A stretch of 64,000 bases of DNA from Candidatus Saccharimonadota bacterium (lineage in GTDB: Bacteria > Patescibacteriota > Saccharimonadia > Saccharimonadales > Saccharimonadaceae), in assembly GCA_905373835.1 (NCBI GenBank), contig CAJPUN010000001.1, positions 1-64,000 of the forward strand. Direction: 5' to 3'. The notes below the pieces were generated by a model. That model was not told where the DNA came from. It ran no database searches and worked only from the letters and a program-made list of their open reading frames with translations. Shown piece after piece: positions 49,501 to 58,376 of this stretch. Numbering within the stretch: the first letter of the stretch is position 1; every line of letters begins with the position of its first letter. A program made the position numbers and the translations under genes.

Positions 49501-51015
49501 ATGGAGCATCAATCTCCCTCACCAGCATCGCGTTTGCAGCGACACCAACAGCGCTGCACGCAAGCGCGGCGGCGCATGGTTATCTTGCTTGCGCTACTTA
49601 CCTGTGCATTATGCGGCCTCGTTATTACCCTTATTATCGTCCATGTGGTGCGGCCTGCTGCACCGCAGCCTTCCCCACCAGCCGCGCGCACAACCGACAA
49701 AACAGATGAAAAATACTCCTTCGTCGATTCGCACTACCAAGGTATCCGCTCGAAGCTGGTAAGCCGCACTTCTAACAAAGAAAAGGTCTCGCTCGAATAT
49801 CCACTGACGGGCAATCACGCAATCGATACCACCATCGCCAGCGCCATCGACCAGCTCGATCATGAGTTTCACCAAAGCGTCGCGGCCGGCCGCACCTTCC
49901 ATCGGCCAATGACCGAGGCAATCAGCTACCAAATTACCCACAATACCAATGCTGCCCTATCTGTTATTATTCAGGCTAACCAAGACACCCACGGTGCTCA
50001 CCCCGCTAGCTTTACCCGATTTTGGACATTCAACAAGCAGACGGGCGCGGCTATCACCCTGCGCGATCTCGTTGGCGGTAATACTGTACACCTCCGTACC
50101 GTCATTGACGCTGCGCAGCGCTCCGTTGCGGCAACAATTACCGAGCGCCAGCAGCCAGCCGTCGATCTTGGCGAAATGGTCACAGAGGACGCACTCACCA
50201 ACTTCGTTATCACTAATGACAATACGCTTGCCTGGCCCTTTAGCCAAGCTGCACTCGTGCCGTCATCGTATGGCACAATGACGATCTCTCTCCCCTTCAC
50301 CAGTATCCTCGCCGCACTGCAAACCACCCAGGCGCGGCAAATTGCCACCATTCCTGCCCTGCCCAAGCCGCAGCCCAAGCCAATTGCTACCCCTGCACCA
50401 GCCGCACCAGCACCTTCTGGATCTTGCGCCCAAGCCTGCATCGCCCTCACCTTCGACGATGGGCCTGGACCATATACCAATGAGCTGCTTGATACCCTGG
50501 ACCAGTATGGTGCAAAAGGCACATTCTTCATGATTGGCAGCAAAGTTGCAGCCCGCGCTGACGTCGCGCGCCGCATCCACACCAGTGGCCACCAGCTGGG
50601 TAATCACTCGTGGAGCCATCCGGTGCTGCCGCAGTATAGCGCCGAAGCAATCGGCAGCGAACTCGACCGCACCAACAGTGCTATTACTCAAGCAACAGGC
50701 ACCGCGCCCACCATCATGCGCCCACCATATGGCGCAGTGAATAGCGTCGTCCTCGAGCAGCTACGCCAGCGCGGTATGGCCTCTATCTTGTGGTCGGTCG
50801 ATACGCGCGACTGGGCCGATCGCAATAGCACGATCGTCTGCAACCGTGCTGTTGCTGGTGCGCGACCAGGCGCTATCATCCTCATGCACGACATCCACCC
50901 CACCTCTGTCAATGCCGTGCCCTGCATCCTCAGCACACTCAAGCAGCAAGGCTATCGCTTCGTCACCGTGCAAGCGCTACTGGGCAAGACTACGCCTGGT
51001 GTGAATTATCCGTAG
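49501..51015 (+). CDS. PdaC-like peptidoglycan/polysaccharide deacetylase
   Basis: A 504-residue protein with an N-terminal anchor (about 26-48), a DUF3298/PdaC-type N-domain (about 75-265), a Pro/Ala linker, and a NodB carbohydrate-esterase-4 domain (about 315-500). The NodB motifs are complete: TFDDGP (catalytic and metal Asp), HSWSHP (metal His pair), RPPYGAVN, DTRDWADR, and IILMHDIHP. It removes acetyl groups from GlcNAc or MurNAc in peptidoglycan, which gives lysozyme resistance. A -10 box ends 6 nt before the ATG. Confidence 0.93.
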   Translation: MEHQSPSPASRLQRHQQRCTQARRRMVILLALLTCALCGLVITLIIVHVVRPAAPQPSPPAARTTDKTDEKYSFVDSHYQGIRSKLVSRTSNKEKVSLEYPLTGNHAIDTTIASAIDQLDHEFHQSVAAGRTFHRPMTEAISYQITHNTNAALSVIIQANQDTHGAHPASFTRFWTFNKQTGAAITLRDLVGGNTVHLRTVIDAAQRSVAATITERQQPAVDLGEMVTEDALTNFVITNDNTLAWPFSQAALVPSSYGTMTISLPFTSILAALQTTQARQIATIPALPKPQPKPIATPAPAAPAPSGSCAQACIALTFDDGPGPYTNELLDTLDQYGAKGTFFMIGSKVAARADVARRIHTSGHQLGNHSWSHPVLPQYSAEAIGSELDRTNSAITQATGTAPTIMRPPYGAVNSVVLEQLRQRGMASILWSVDTRDWADRNSTIVCNRAVAGARPGAIILMHDIHPTSVNAVPCILSTLKQQGYRFVTVQALLGKTTPGVNYP

Positions 51016-51337
51016 GGATACATGAGCCTGAGTATTAATATTTTTTGAGCTTCTTACTCTTCCTTTTTCAGATTTCTATAAGTTGGCATTGCGCGAGAGA
51101 GTTATTACACTGTCATGACATACTCGTTGGAATTAGTAGTGATGTCATCGCTTTATCTAATGAGGTAATACGAGGCAATTGCCTACAGAAGGAGATAGAC
51201 ATTTGGGAATTTACGTTCCAGTGTTTTACAACGTCTCACTTTTCTCGTGTGCATTATGTGTACAAGAGTCCTTAGCGATATACTAATTGCAAAAGCTGTA
51301 TATTGTCATTTGTTGGGTGCTCTACGCCCATATTGTT
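51016..51337. other. AT-rich intergenic region, nothing recognised
   Basis: A stretch of 322 AT-rich bases between two convergent genes. No ORF with coding character, RNA gene or perfect terminator hairpin was seen. Confidence 0.5.
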
Positions 51338-51571
51338 TTATAGAGCCGCGCTATCAATATCAAACACCTTATGCTTCGACGTCGCACCACGCACCAGCTT
51401 CACGCCCGACTGTGCTACGCCAAAATATTTGGCTAGCAGCTTAATGGCTGCCGCGTTCGCCCGGCCCTCAATCGCTGGCGCCTTGGTGTAGATGACATAC
51501 GTGCCGTCGCTACCCACCACGACTTCTTCACGGTGGCGGGAGTTGGGTTTGATCGTGGCGGGGATTTTCAT
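51338..51571 (-). CDS. DUF167/YggU-family protein
   Basis: A 77-residue protein of the YggU/DUF167 family (a small alpha/beta fold of unknown function). The family pattern is clear: IKPNSRHREEVV, APAIEGRANAAAIKLLAKYFGV, and VRGATSKHKVFDI. It lies 22 nt downstream of hsdR on the same strand and may be read through from it. Confidence 0.92.
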   Translation of the reverse strand: MKIPATIKPNSRHREEVVVGSDGTYVIYTKAPAIEGRANAAAIKLLAKYFGVAQSGVKLVRGATSKHKVFDIDSAAL

Positions 51572-51593
51572 GGAGCTTAGCCCTCTGCTTCTC

Positions 51594-54437
51594 TTATTCT
51601 ATAAATGTATCGATAAATAAGCATACCTTTGTCTTCAAGCGCTCAATAAGAGCCCGGCGTCCACTAAGCCGTGGCTTATTCTTCAGGGCCGCCACATACT
51701 CATCACTCCGCGGTAATCGCCCAGTATAGTTATAATTATCAATCAGCCGGCGTAGTCGCGCCAGATCAAAGCCCTCCGCCGCAGCTAATTGCTCCAGCAT
51801 ATGCTGCTCTTGTTCACCCCAAAAACGCTGGAACTCCCCCTCAACACTATCACTATCAGCAATATGCGGCAGCCAGCTGGTAATGAATTTATCAATCAGC
51901 TCACGCTTGCTACGCAGCTTTTCATTACCATTAATGAGCTCTGCTATCTGCTTACGCAATTGGCTCTTTTCTTGCTCACCAGCCTCTGCCATTTTAGCTA
52001 CAAGCCCTATAATATAATCAACGGTAATCTCATCGCGGCGGATTAATTCTAGTTCAAAATCCACCTCATCCAGAATACTCACCTTTTCTTTACTACTGCG
52101 GCGCTCAAAGTATATATCTAAGTACTTGCTCTTAAAGTCCTCAAAGAGCTGCTCACTCATATCAACATCACTATCGGCAAAATCAGCAAACGATAGTAGC
52201 ACATTACGCGTGCGCATAACCTCACGAAAGAGCTCCACAAATTGCCGCCTTTCAGCCTCACCGAGTAGTGTATCGACGCTGCGCGGTTCTGGGGTAAAAG
52301 CCAGCAACCTTGCTACTTTTTGGTTAAAGTCCTGCACATACCATTCATATGGTTTTAGGAAGATCGTCTCCATGGCTTGCTTGTTACTGAATAGCTGCAC
52401 TGCCTTATCCGTCGCAGTTTTTAGATTACGAAAAACCACAATATTACCCTGGGATTTGCGCTCATTCAGAATACGGTTTGTGCGACTATATGCCTGCAAA
52501 AGACCATGGTATTTTAGATTTTTATCTACATAAAGCGTATTAAGCGTCTTGCTATCAAACCCGGTCAGGAACATATTTACCACTAGCAAAATATCAATTT
52601 CGCGATTTTTTACACGCCGAGCAATATCCTTGTAGTACCCATAAAAACTCTTGCTATCACGCGTGGTGTAGTTGGTGCCAAACCGCGCATTATACTCACC
52701 CATAGCGCTCTCCAAAAAATCGCGTGCAGACTGGTTGACGGGGCCAGCGAACTCTAGCACGTCTTCGTCTAGTAAGCTATCGGCATTTGAGTCTTCTTCA
52801 TTCGCCTGGTAGCTAAAAATCGTTGCAATAGTGAGCTTGGTGTTTTTGCGCTGAAAGGCATCGTAGTACATACGCAGTAAATCGGTAGAACTAACGCACA
52901 TCATAGCAGTAAAATCGCGCCCATGCGTTTTGCGGTCATGGTTCGCTAGTATGTAATCCACGATATTATCTACCCGAGCCTGATTTTCCATCGCTTCTTT
53001 GATGTCGATTGCCTCAACATCAATATCCGCCTGTGTATCAGCTCCCTCGCGTCGTGTGAATCGCCCCACATACTCCACGCTAAACTTTAGGACATTGCCA
53101 TCGTTAATCGCATCGGTAATGACATATTCATGCAGGCGCTCACCAAAGAGATCCTTCGTAGTACGCTTACCAAACCCACCGTTACTAGTGGCGTTATCGG
53201 TAAAAATTGGCGTCCCTGTAAAACCAAATAGCTGGTAATTAGTAAAGTAACTGGTAATATTCTTGTGCGTTTGGCCAAATTGCGAGCGGTGGCACTCATC
53301 AAAGATAAATACGAATCGCTTATTTTTTACCGTCTGCATTGCCTGTGCATGGCGTTGGCGTGTCACAGCCTTATCTAGCTTCTGGATAGTCGTCACAATC
53401 AGTTTGGTGTTAGGGTCGGCGAGTTGCTGCACCAACGTAGCGGTGCTGTCGGTACCATCCACGCTACCATCCTTAAAGGCATTAAACTCCTTAATCGTCT
53501 GGTAGTCTAAGTCACTGCGGTCTACCACAAACATCACTTTGTCGACGTCTGGATTTTCCGTCATTAGCTGCGCCGCTTTAAAGCTAGTCAGTGTTTTGCC
53601 GCTCCCTGTCGTGTGCCAAATATAGCCACCACCAACGCCCTTTGCTACCTTATCTATAATCTTCTCTACCGCATAGTATTGGTATGGCCGCAGCACCATC
53701 AATGTCTTGGTCGACTCATTCAGTACAATATATTTAGCAATCATCTGCGACAGATGGCACCGCTCCAAAAAGATATCCGCAAACTGCCCTAGCTCGCTTA
53801 TGCGCACATTCTGCTCATCCGTCCAGTAGTAGGTAAACTCATAGCTTGCTTTCTTATCACCGCTATTACTTACCGTATTGGCATAATATTTCGTATCCAC
53901 ACCGTTGCTTATGACAAACAGCTGCACATACTGGAATAGTCCATAACCCGCGCTATAGCTATAGCGGCGGTAGCGATTGATCTGGTTAAACGCCTCGCGC
54001 AGCTCTATCCCGCGGCGCTTAAGCTCTATCTGTACTAATGGCAGGCCATTAATTAGTATAGTCACGTCATAGCGCGTTTCGTAGGTGCCGGTATCAGTAA
54101 TTTGCTGCGCCACCTGGTATTCGTTTTGGCACCACTGGCTTGTATTAAAAAACTCTAAATATACACTACTGCCATCCTCACGCACAAGGTGCATTTTATC
54201 GCGCAGCGTCTTCGCCCGCTCAAACACCGTGCCACGGCCCAAGTGGTTTAGCACACTTTTAAATTCCGTATCCGTAAGCGGTACGCCACCGAGCTTGGCA
54301 GCATTATGCGTTTCTAACTGCCGCCGTAGATTAGCCAGCATCGCCGCCTCGTCAGGCACATCAACCTTACTATACCCACCAGCTACTAGCTGGGCGACGA
54401 GATCGTTTTCAAGGGTTCGTTCGGATTGGTGGGTCAT
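51594..54437 (-). CDS. hsdR: type I restriction enzyme, R subunit
   Basis: A 947-residue DNA translocase/endonuclease. The N-terminal nuclease has the PD-(D/E)xK core ending in LVQIELKRRG near 134. The SF2 helicase carries motif I TGSGKT near 279, motif II FDECHRSQ near 378, motif III FTGTPI, and motif VI QAYSRTNRI. The C-terminal helical domain binds the methylase core. TATAAT ends 9 nt before the ATG, so it has its own promoter, separate from hsdM-hsdS. The ImmA/IrrE cassette lies between hsdR and hsdS on the opposite strand. Confidence 0.96.
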   Translation of the reverse strand: MTHQSERTLENDLVAQLVAGGYSKVDVPDEAAMLANLRRQLETHNAAKLGGVPLTDTEFKSVLNHLGRGTVFERAKTLRDKMHLVREDGSSVYLEFFNTSQWCQNEYQVAQQITDTGTYETRYDVTILINGLPLVQIELKRRGIELREAFNQINRYRRYSYSAGYGLFQYVQLFVISNGVDTKYYANTVSNSGDKKASYEFTYYWTDEQNVRISELGQFADIFLERCHLSQMIAKYIVLNESTKTLMVLRPYQYYAVEKIIDKVAKGVGGGYIWHTTGSGKTLTSFKAAQLMTENPDVDKVMFVVDRSDLDYQTIKEFNAFKDGSVDGTDSTATLVQQLADPNTKLIVTTIQKLDKAVTRQRHAQAMQTVKNKRFVFIFDECHRSQFGQTHKNITSYFTNYQLFGFTGTPIFTDNATSNGGFGKRTTKDLFGERLHEYVITDAINDGNVLKFSVEYVGRFTRREGADTQADIDVEAIDIKEAMENQARVDNIVDYILANHDRKTHGRDFTAMMCVSSTDLLRMYYDAFQRKNTKLTIATIFSYQANEEDSNADSLLDEDVLEFAGPVNQSARDFLESAMGEYNARFGTNYTTRDSKSFYGYYKDIARRVKNREIDILLVVNMFLTGFDSKTLNTLYVDKNLKYHGLLQAYSRTNRILNERKSQGNIVVFRNLKTATDKAVQLFSNKQAMETIFLKPYEWYVQDFNQKVARLLAFTPEPRSVDTLLGEAERRQFVELFREVMRTRNVLLSFADFADSDVDMSEQLFEDFKSKYLDIYFERRSSKEKVSILDEVDFELELIRRDEITVDYIIGLVAKMAEAGEQEKSQLRKQIAELINGNEKLRSKRELIDKFITSWLPHIADSDSVEGEFQRFWGEQEQHMLEQLAAAEGFDLARLRRLIDNYNYTGRLPRSDEYVAALKNKPRLSGRRALIERLKTKVCLFIDTFIE

Positions 54438-54549
54438 GCTATTGTGATTATAGCACTGAAAAATGCCTTAAGCACTCTTTATTTCTACTAAAGCCAGTGA
54501 TATACTTAAGCTATTAGTTTACATTTCTTTATTTAAAGAGGGGATACAG

Positions 54550-55056
54550 ATGGACAAGGCCAGGATGTTAGATATTGAAAAAGCTGCATCTAACATCTTA
54601 AAAAATAATGAAATAGTCAAGCCTTTTGTTAATGTTTTTCAAATAGCTCGTGACGCAGGCTTATCTATAGAGTACCGCAAAATGCCTCAGGGGGATAAAG
54701 ATGTCTCGGGATTCCTTGATTCATCTACAGGCACTATCTACGTAAACGTAGAGAATTCAATAGCTCGTCGAACCTTCACAATCGCTCACGAGCTTGGCCA
54801 CTTTTTTCTTAAGCATCAACCAGATGAGTATGGCCTCCTTAGAAGAAATAACACCTATACAGGCATTAAAGAGCAAAAAGAGAAAGAGGCAGACTATTTT
54901 GCTGCGAACCTGCTGATGCCAGAAGAAATGATTAAAAATGAGATAAGGTTATACCCCTTCCTACAATCATCCCCAGAGCTACTAGCTAGTAAGTTCGGTG
55001 TATCTACTGTGGCAATGGAATATCGCTTATTAAACCTAAATCTCTTGTCAAGATGA
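54550..55056 (+). CDS. ImmA/IrrE-family metallopeptidase
   Basis: A 168-residue zinc protease of the ImmA/IrrE family. The zinc motif is HELGH (His80, Glu81, His84), with the third acidic ligand in EKEADYFAANLLMP. These proteases cleave repressors to switch on mobile elements or stress genes, and are often paired with an XRE-type target. Here the partner is instead a small membrane protein whose ATG overlaps this stop by 4 nt. AT-rich codon use differs from the flanking hsd genes. GAGGGG precedes the ATG. Confidence 0.9.
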   Translation: MDKARMLDIEKAASNILKNNEIVKPFVNVFQIARDAGLSIEYRKMPQGDKDVSGFLDSSTGTIYVNVENSIARRTFTIAHELGHFFLKHQPDEYGLLRRNNTYTGIKEQKEKEADYFAANLLMPEEMIKNEIRLYPFLQSSPELLASKFGVSTVAMEYRLLNLNLLSR

Positions 55057-55433
55057 GCAGTAATATAGAAAAGCCAAATGACGTAGCTGCTATTCTTCAA
55101 CGTATAGGCGATGTACCAGACCAAATAAAAGATGATTCTGTAATAGAGGTAACTACAGAACAAAAAGTCATAAAGAAAAGCCTCGATACGGATGTAAAAA
55201 TATCTGAATTAAGGAATATTATTGAGTTAAGACAACTATGGGGCAAGTGTCTTTTGTTGATTATATCGGTAATACTTATTGGCAATATGGGTATTGTATA
55301 TCTCACGGGCCTTGGGATACTAACATTTACTGGTAACACTCTTCCTACTTTTGTGGCAAGCAACCTGGCCGAGATTTTTGCGCTTTGCATAATTGTTGTT
55401 AAATTCTTATTTAATACTAAAACCGGAAAATAA
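55053..55433 (+). CDS. small membrane protein paired with the ImmA/IrrE protease
   Basis: A 126-residue protein. The N-terminal half (about 1-65) is soluble and charged (EKPNDVAAILQRIGDVPDQIKD, seen in parts). The C-terminal half has two membrane helices (about 66-88 and 100-120). It is translationally coupled to the protease by a 4-nt overlap, and both lie inside the type I restriction locus. It resembles a membrane effector with a cytoplasmic sensor or tether. I do not recognise the family. Confidence 0.75.
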   Translation: MSSNIEKPNDVAAILQRIGDVPDQIKDDSVIEVTTEQKVIKKSLDTDVKISELRNIIELRQLWGKCLLLIISVILIGNMGIVYLTGLGILTFTGNTLPTFVASNLAEIFALCIIVVKFLFNTKTGK

Positions 55434-55434
55434 C

Positions 55435-56634
55435 CTACACAAACATCCTTTGCAATAATCCTTTTTTAAATTGTTTTGTTTTATCCAGCTGCTGGCGAGT
55501 GAGGGCAATTTTTTCATCTAGCGCAGAGAGAAATGTAGTAATTTTTTGCTGCTCTTCAAATATAGGCACCTTCAATTTTGCCTTTGAAAAATCCCTGTAG
55601 TACACATGTGGAATAGTGCTGCCAGTGATATACTTAGAGAAATCTATACCCTGAAGCACATAGTGTAGATAGCCTGCATCTATGCCTTGCCTTGACAATA
55701 AAACAGTCAATGTACTTAACACCGAAGTCTCACCTTCACACCAAAGAAGGCGACCAGCTCCTGCACCGTCCTTAACAACAGCAGTATACGGCTGTTCATG
55801 TTGAAATGATTTTACATAGCCCGCAATACCAGAAGCACCATAGACCGCATAGCCTTCAAAGCTATCAGATAGCTGGCCAGCAGTAATTGTAGAAGGCTTA
55901 TTTACAGTTATCTCCCCGAGCCGCTTCTCTTGCCACGCTGGGAAGTGTGAACCGTCTGGGCGAGTGAAGCGAAGCTGCTGGCTAAACAGCTGCTGCATGA
56001 CACCGTGCTTGTACGTCTCTAGCTGCTGCACCTTGCGCTCTAGCAGCGCCACCCGCTTGTCCACCGTAGCAAGGAATGCAGCAATTTTTTGCTGTTCTTC
56101 TAGTGGTGGGACTAATAGACACATATCTGATACATTGCTCTTTGAAAGACCAAGTACAGAGACTCCTGTTGCGACTCGAACCATCTGCCTATGTACGCTC
56201 TCTGTCTTGAACAGGTATCCCATAAACCCATTCGCATAATTACTGTATGGACTCAAAGCAAGTGTATGCAAACCGGCAACTATTTTTACTTCATTATTGT
56301 CTACTCCTGATATCTCAACAGTTTTACCGATATCATTATAATCCTCAGAAGCATCTGCCACCACTAAGTCACCATCATACAAAAAATCACCGACATTATC
56401 ACCGACACTGCTCCTTATGTAGCTTATGTCATCTCGGGTGCTATCAAGAACAGTAGGAAACTTAGTATGGATATCACCATAATGAATATTCTTAACTACA
56501 CCGTGAATATCTAACTGAGCTCGAGAAAGTGAATTTGTTCTCTTAAATAGGAATATCTCCCCTAACCGCTTCTCTCGCCACTCACCCGCAAACTCCGGGA
56601 ACCGCAGCTGGGGCGCCCGCTTTATAGCGTTCAT
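55435..56634 (-). CDS. hsdS: type I restriction enzyme, specificity subunit
   Basis: A 399-residue HsdS with two target-recognition domains and two conserved helices. Each half begins with the same pattern: LRFPEFAGEWREKRLGEI at the N-terminus and LRFTRPDGSHFPAWQEKRLGEI near residue 205. The spacer helices are VPPLEEQQKIAAFLATVDK and PIFEEQQKITTFLSALDEK. Each domain reads one half of a split recognition site. The ATG at 56634 overlaps the hsdM stop by one base; an in-frame GTG one codon earlier is also possible. Confidence 0.95.
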   Translation of the reverse strand: MNAIKRAPQLRFPEFAGEWREKRLGEIFLFKRTNSLSRAQLDIHGVVKNIHYGDIHTKFPTVLDSTRDDISYIRSSVGDNVGDFLYDGDLVVADASEDYNDIGKTVEISGVDNNEVKIVAGLHTLALSPYSNYANGFMGYLFKTESVHRQMVRVATGVSVLGLSKSNVSDMCLLVPPLEEQQKIAAFLATVDKRVALLERKVQQLETYKHGVMQQLFSQQLRFTRPDGSHFPAWQEKRLGEITVNKPSTITAGQLSDSFEGYAVYGASGIAGYVKSFQHEQPYTAVVKDGAGAGRLLWCEGETSVLSTLTVLLSRQGIDAGYLHYVLQGIDFSKYITGSTIPHVYYRDFSKAKLKVPIFEEQQKITTFLSALDEKIALTRQQLDKTKQFKKGLLQRMFV

Positions 56635-58175
56635 CACTCCACGCCCTCAATCCCCAGTTCCTGGCAAAAGGCAGCGATGGTTTTATCTACCTCGGCCAGC
56701 TGAGTATTAATTTGGCGAATGTCATGCGCGGTGGCGGTAAGGTCGATTGGTACCTCTTCTTCAAAGGTGTCTACGTAGCGCGGGATGTTAAGGTTGTAGT
56801 CATTCTCGGCTAGCTCTGTTGGCTCAGCGATGTGGCTGTATTTATCCACCTCTGCCCAGTTAGCGTACGTATCTATAATCTTATTAATATTATCTGCGCC
56901 TAATTGGTTTTGGTTCTTGCCCTTAATAAATTCACGGCTGGCATCAATAAATAGTACGCCGGTGTGTGTGCGGCACTTTTTAAATACCAAAATACAAGCC
57001 GGAATACTGGTGCCGTAGAACAAATTTGCCGGCAGACCAATCACTGCATCAAGCAAATTCCGCTCGATAATGTGCTGGCGAATTATACCTTCTGCCGCGC
57101 CGCGGAATAGCGCCCCATGCGGCATAACAACCGCCATGGTGCCATTATCCGCCAGGTGGTGCAACATGTGGGTAATAAAGGCATAGTCTGCCTTGCTACT
57201 TGGCGCCAATCTACCCCATGGGCTAAAGCGTTCATCATTCGCATGCAGTGGGTTTTTGTCACCCGCCCACTTGGCACTAAAGGGTGGGTTGGCCACCACT
57301 GCCTCAAAGCGCTGACTCAGATGCTGTGGATGCTCAAGCGTATCATCGTTCTTGATATCAAACGCATCAAAGTGAATATCGTGCAAAATCATATTCATGC
57401 GGGCTAGGTTGTAGGTGGTACCGTTCATTTCCTGGCCAAAATATTCACTCACCTGGGCATGCCGCCCAATTCGTAGAAGCAGTGAGCCCGAGCCGCAAGT
57501 TGGGTCATACACACTCCGAATACGCGTTTTGCCCAGCGTCACGATGCGCGCAAGAACTTCGCTTACCTCTTGTGGCGTGTAGAATTCACCAGCCTTCTTG
57601 CCTGCACCACTAGCGAACTGGCTAATAAGATATTCGTAGGCGTCACCCAAAATATCGATTTGGCTATTACCTAGCTGGAAGTCAATAGTGCCGAGGTGGC
57701 GAAGCACTTTAGCAATTAGCTCAGCACGCTCGCCCACAGTTTTACCAAGCTTGGTAGAGTTAAGATCTAGCTCAGAAAACAGATGGTCAAAATCGTCCTG
57801 GCTACTGGTGCCGACAGTACTCTGCTCTATATGGTTCAAAATAGCCTGCAAATCTTCGATAAAATCGCTCAGCTCAGTGCGCTCTGCCATTCGCGTAAAA
57901 AGCTCACTTGGCAGCAAGAAATACCCCAAGCTATCGAGCGCTGCACTACGGATTTCATGAATAAAATCAGCATCCGTATCGTTGAGCTGGCAGTACGTTG
58001 TGCCCTCGCTCTCTAGCAATCCATCCGCATAGAGCTCAAGCTTTTCAGATAGATATTTATAGAAAATAAAGCCAAGAATATAGTCACGGAACTCATCGGC
58101 ATTCATCTTACCACGCAGATCATTCGCAATATTCCATAGTGACGTTTGTAGTTGGTGTTTTTGGTCTTCAGACAT
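56634..58175 (-). CDS. hsdM: type I restriction enzyme, methyltransferase subunit
   Basis: A 513-residue N6-adenine methyltransferase. The N-terminal HsdM domain (about 1-150) precedes the catalytic domain with SAM motif I DPTCGSGSLLLR near 225 and catalytic NPPFS near 297. Length and motif order are normal for class IA-C enzymes. It is the promoter-proximal gene of hsdM-hsdS, with AGGGG before the ATG. hsdR is transcribed separately, so methylation can precede restriction. Confidence 0.96.
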   Translation of the reverse strand: MSEDQKHQLQTSLWNIANDLRGKMNADEFRDYILGFIFYKYLSEKLELYADGLLESEGTTYCQLNDTDADFIHEIRSAALDSLGYFLLPSELFTRMAERTELSDFIEDLQAILNHIEQSTVGTSSQDDFDHLFSELDLNSTKLGKTVGERAELIAKVLRHLGTIDFQLGNSQIDILGDAYEYLISQFASGAGKKAGEFYTPQEVSEVLARIVTLGKTRIRSVYDPTCGSGSLLLRIGRHAQVSEYFGQEMNGTTYNLARMNMILHDIHFDAFDIKNDDTLEHPQHLSQRFEAVVANPPFSAKWAGDKNPLHANDERFSPWGRLAPSSKADYAFITHMLHHLADNGTMAVVMPHGALFRGAAEGIIRQHIIERNLLDAVIGLPANLFYGTSIPACILVFKKCRTHTGVLFIDASREFIKGKNQNQLGADNINKIIDTYANWAEVDKYSHIAEPTELAENDYNLNIPRYVDTFEEEVPIDLTATAHDIRQINTQLAEVDKTIAAFCQELGIEGVE

Positions 58176-58376
58176 TCATTTCCCCTTTGGTAATATGTTC
58201 GTATTATACACCGAAAACTTTGGTTTCCTACAGCTTGCTGCGTTCTTGTTCTTTACGATTGTCCCCTGTTGTCATGCCACTCATTATACTGCAAGCGCCC
58301 CTAATTAACGAGGTTGGTTTGAACGCTATATTGTCGTCGGTTGTTCCCCCACCCCACAGTCTGCTACAATAAAACC
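58176..58376. promoter_or_regulatory. divergent promoter region, hsdM and GIY-YIG gene
   Basis: This is the space between the divergent hsdM and GIY-YIG genes. On the plus strand TTGTTC (58341-58346)-N18-TACAAT (58365-58370) ends 6 nt before the ATG at 58377, so the GIY-YIG mRNA should be leaderless. Confidence 0.6.

Noticed and set aside
58341..58376. Upstream TTG start for the GIY-YIG protein
   Set aside because: It would lie in the promoter; the -10 box ends 6 nt before the ATG at 58377.
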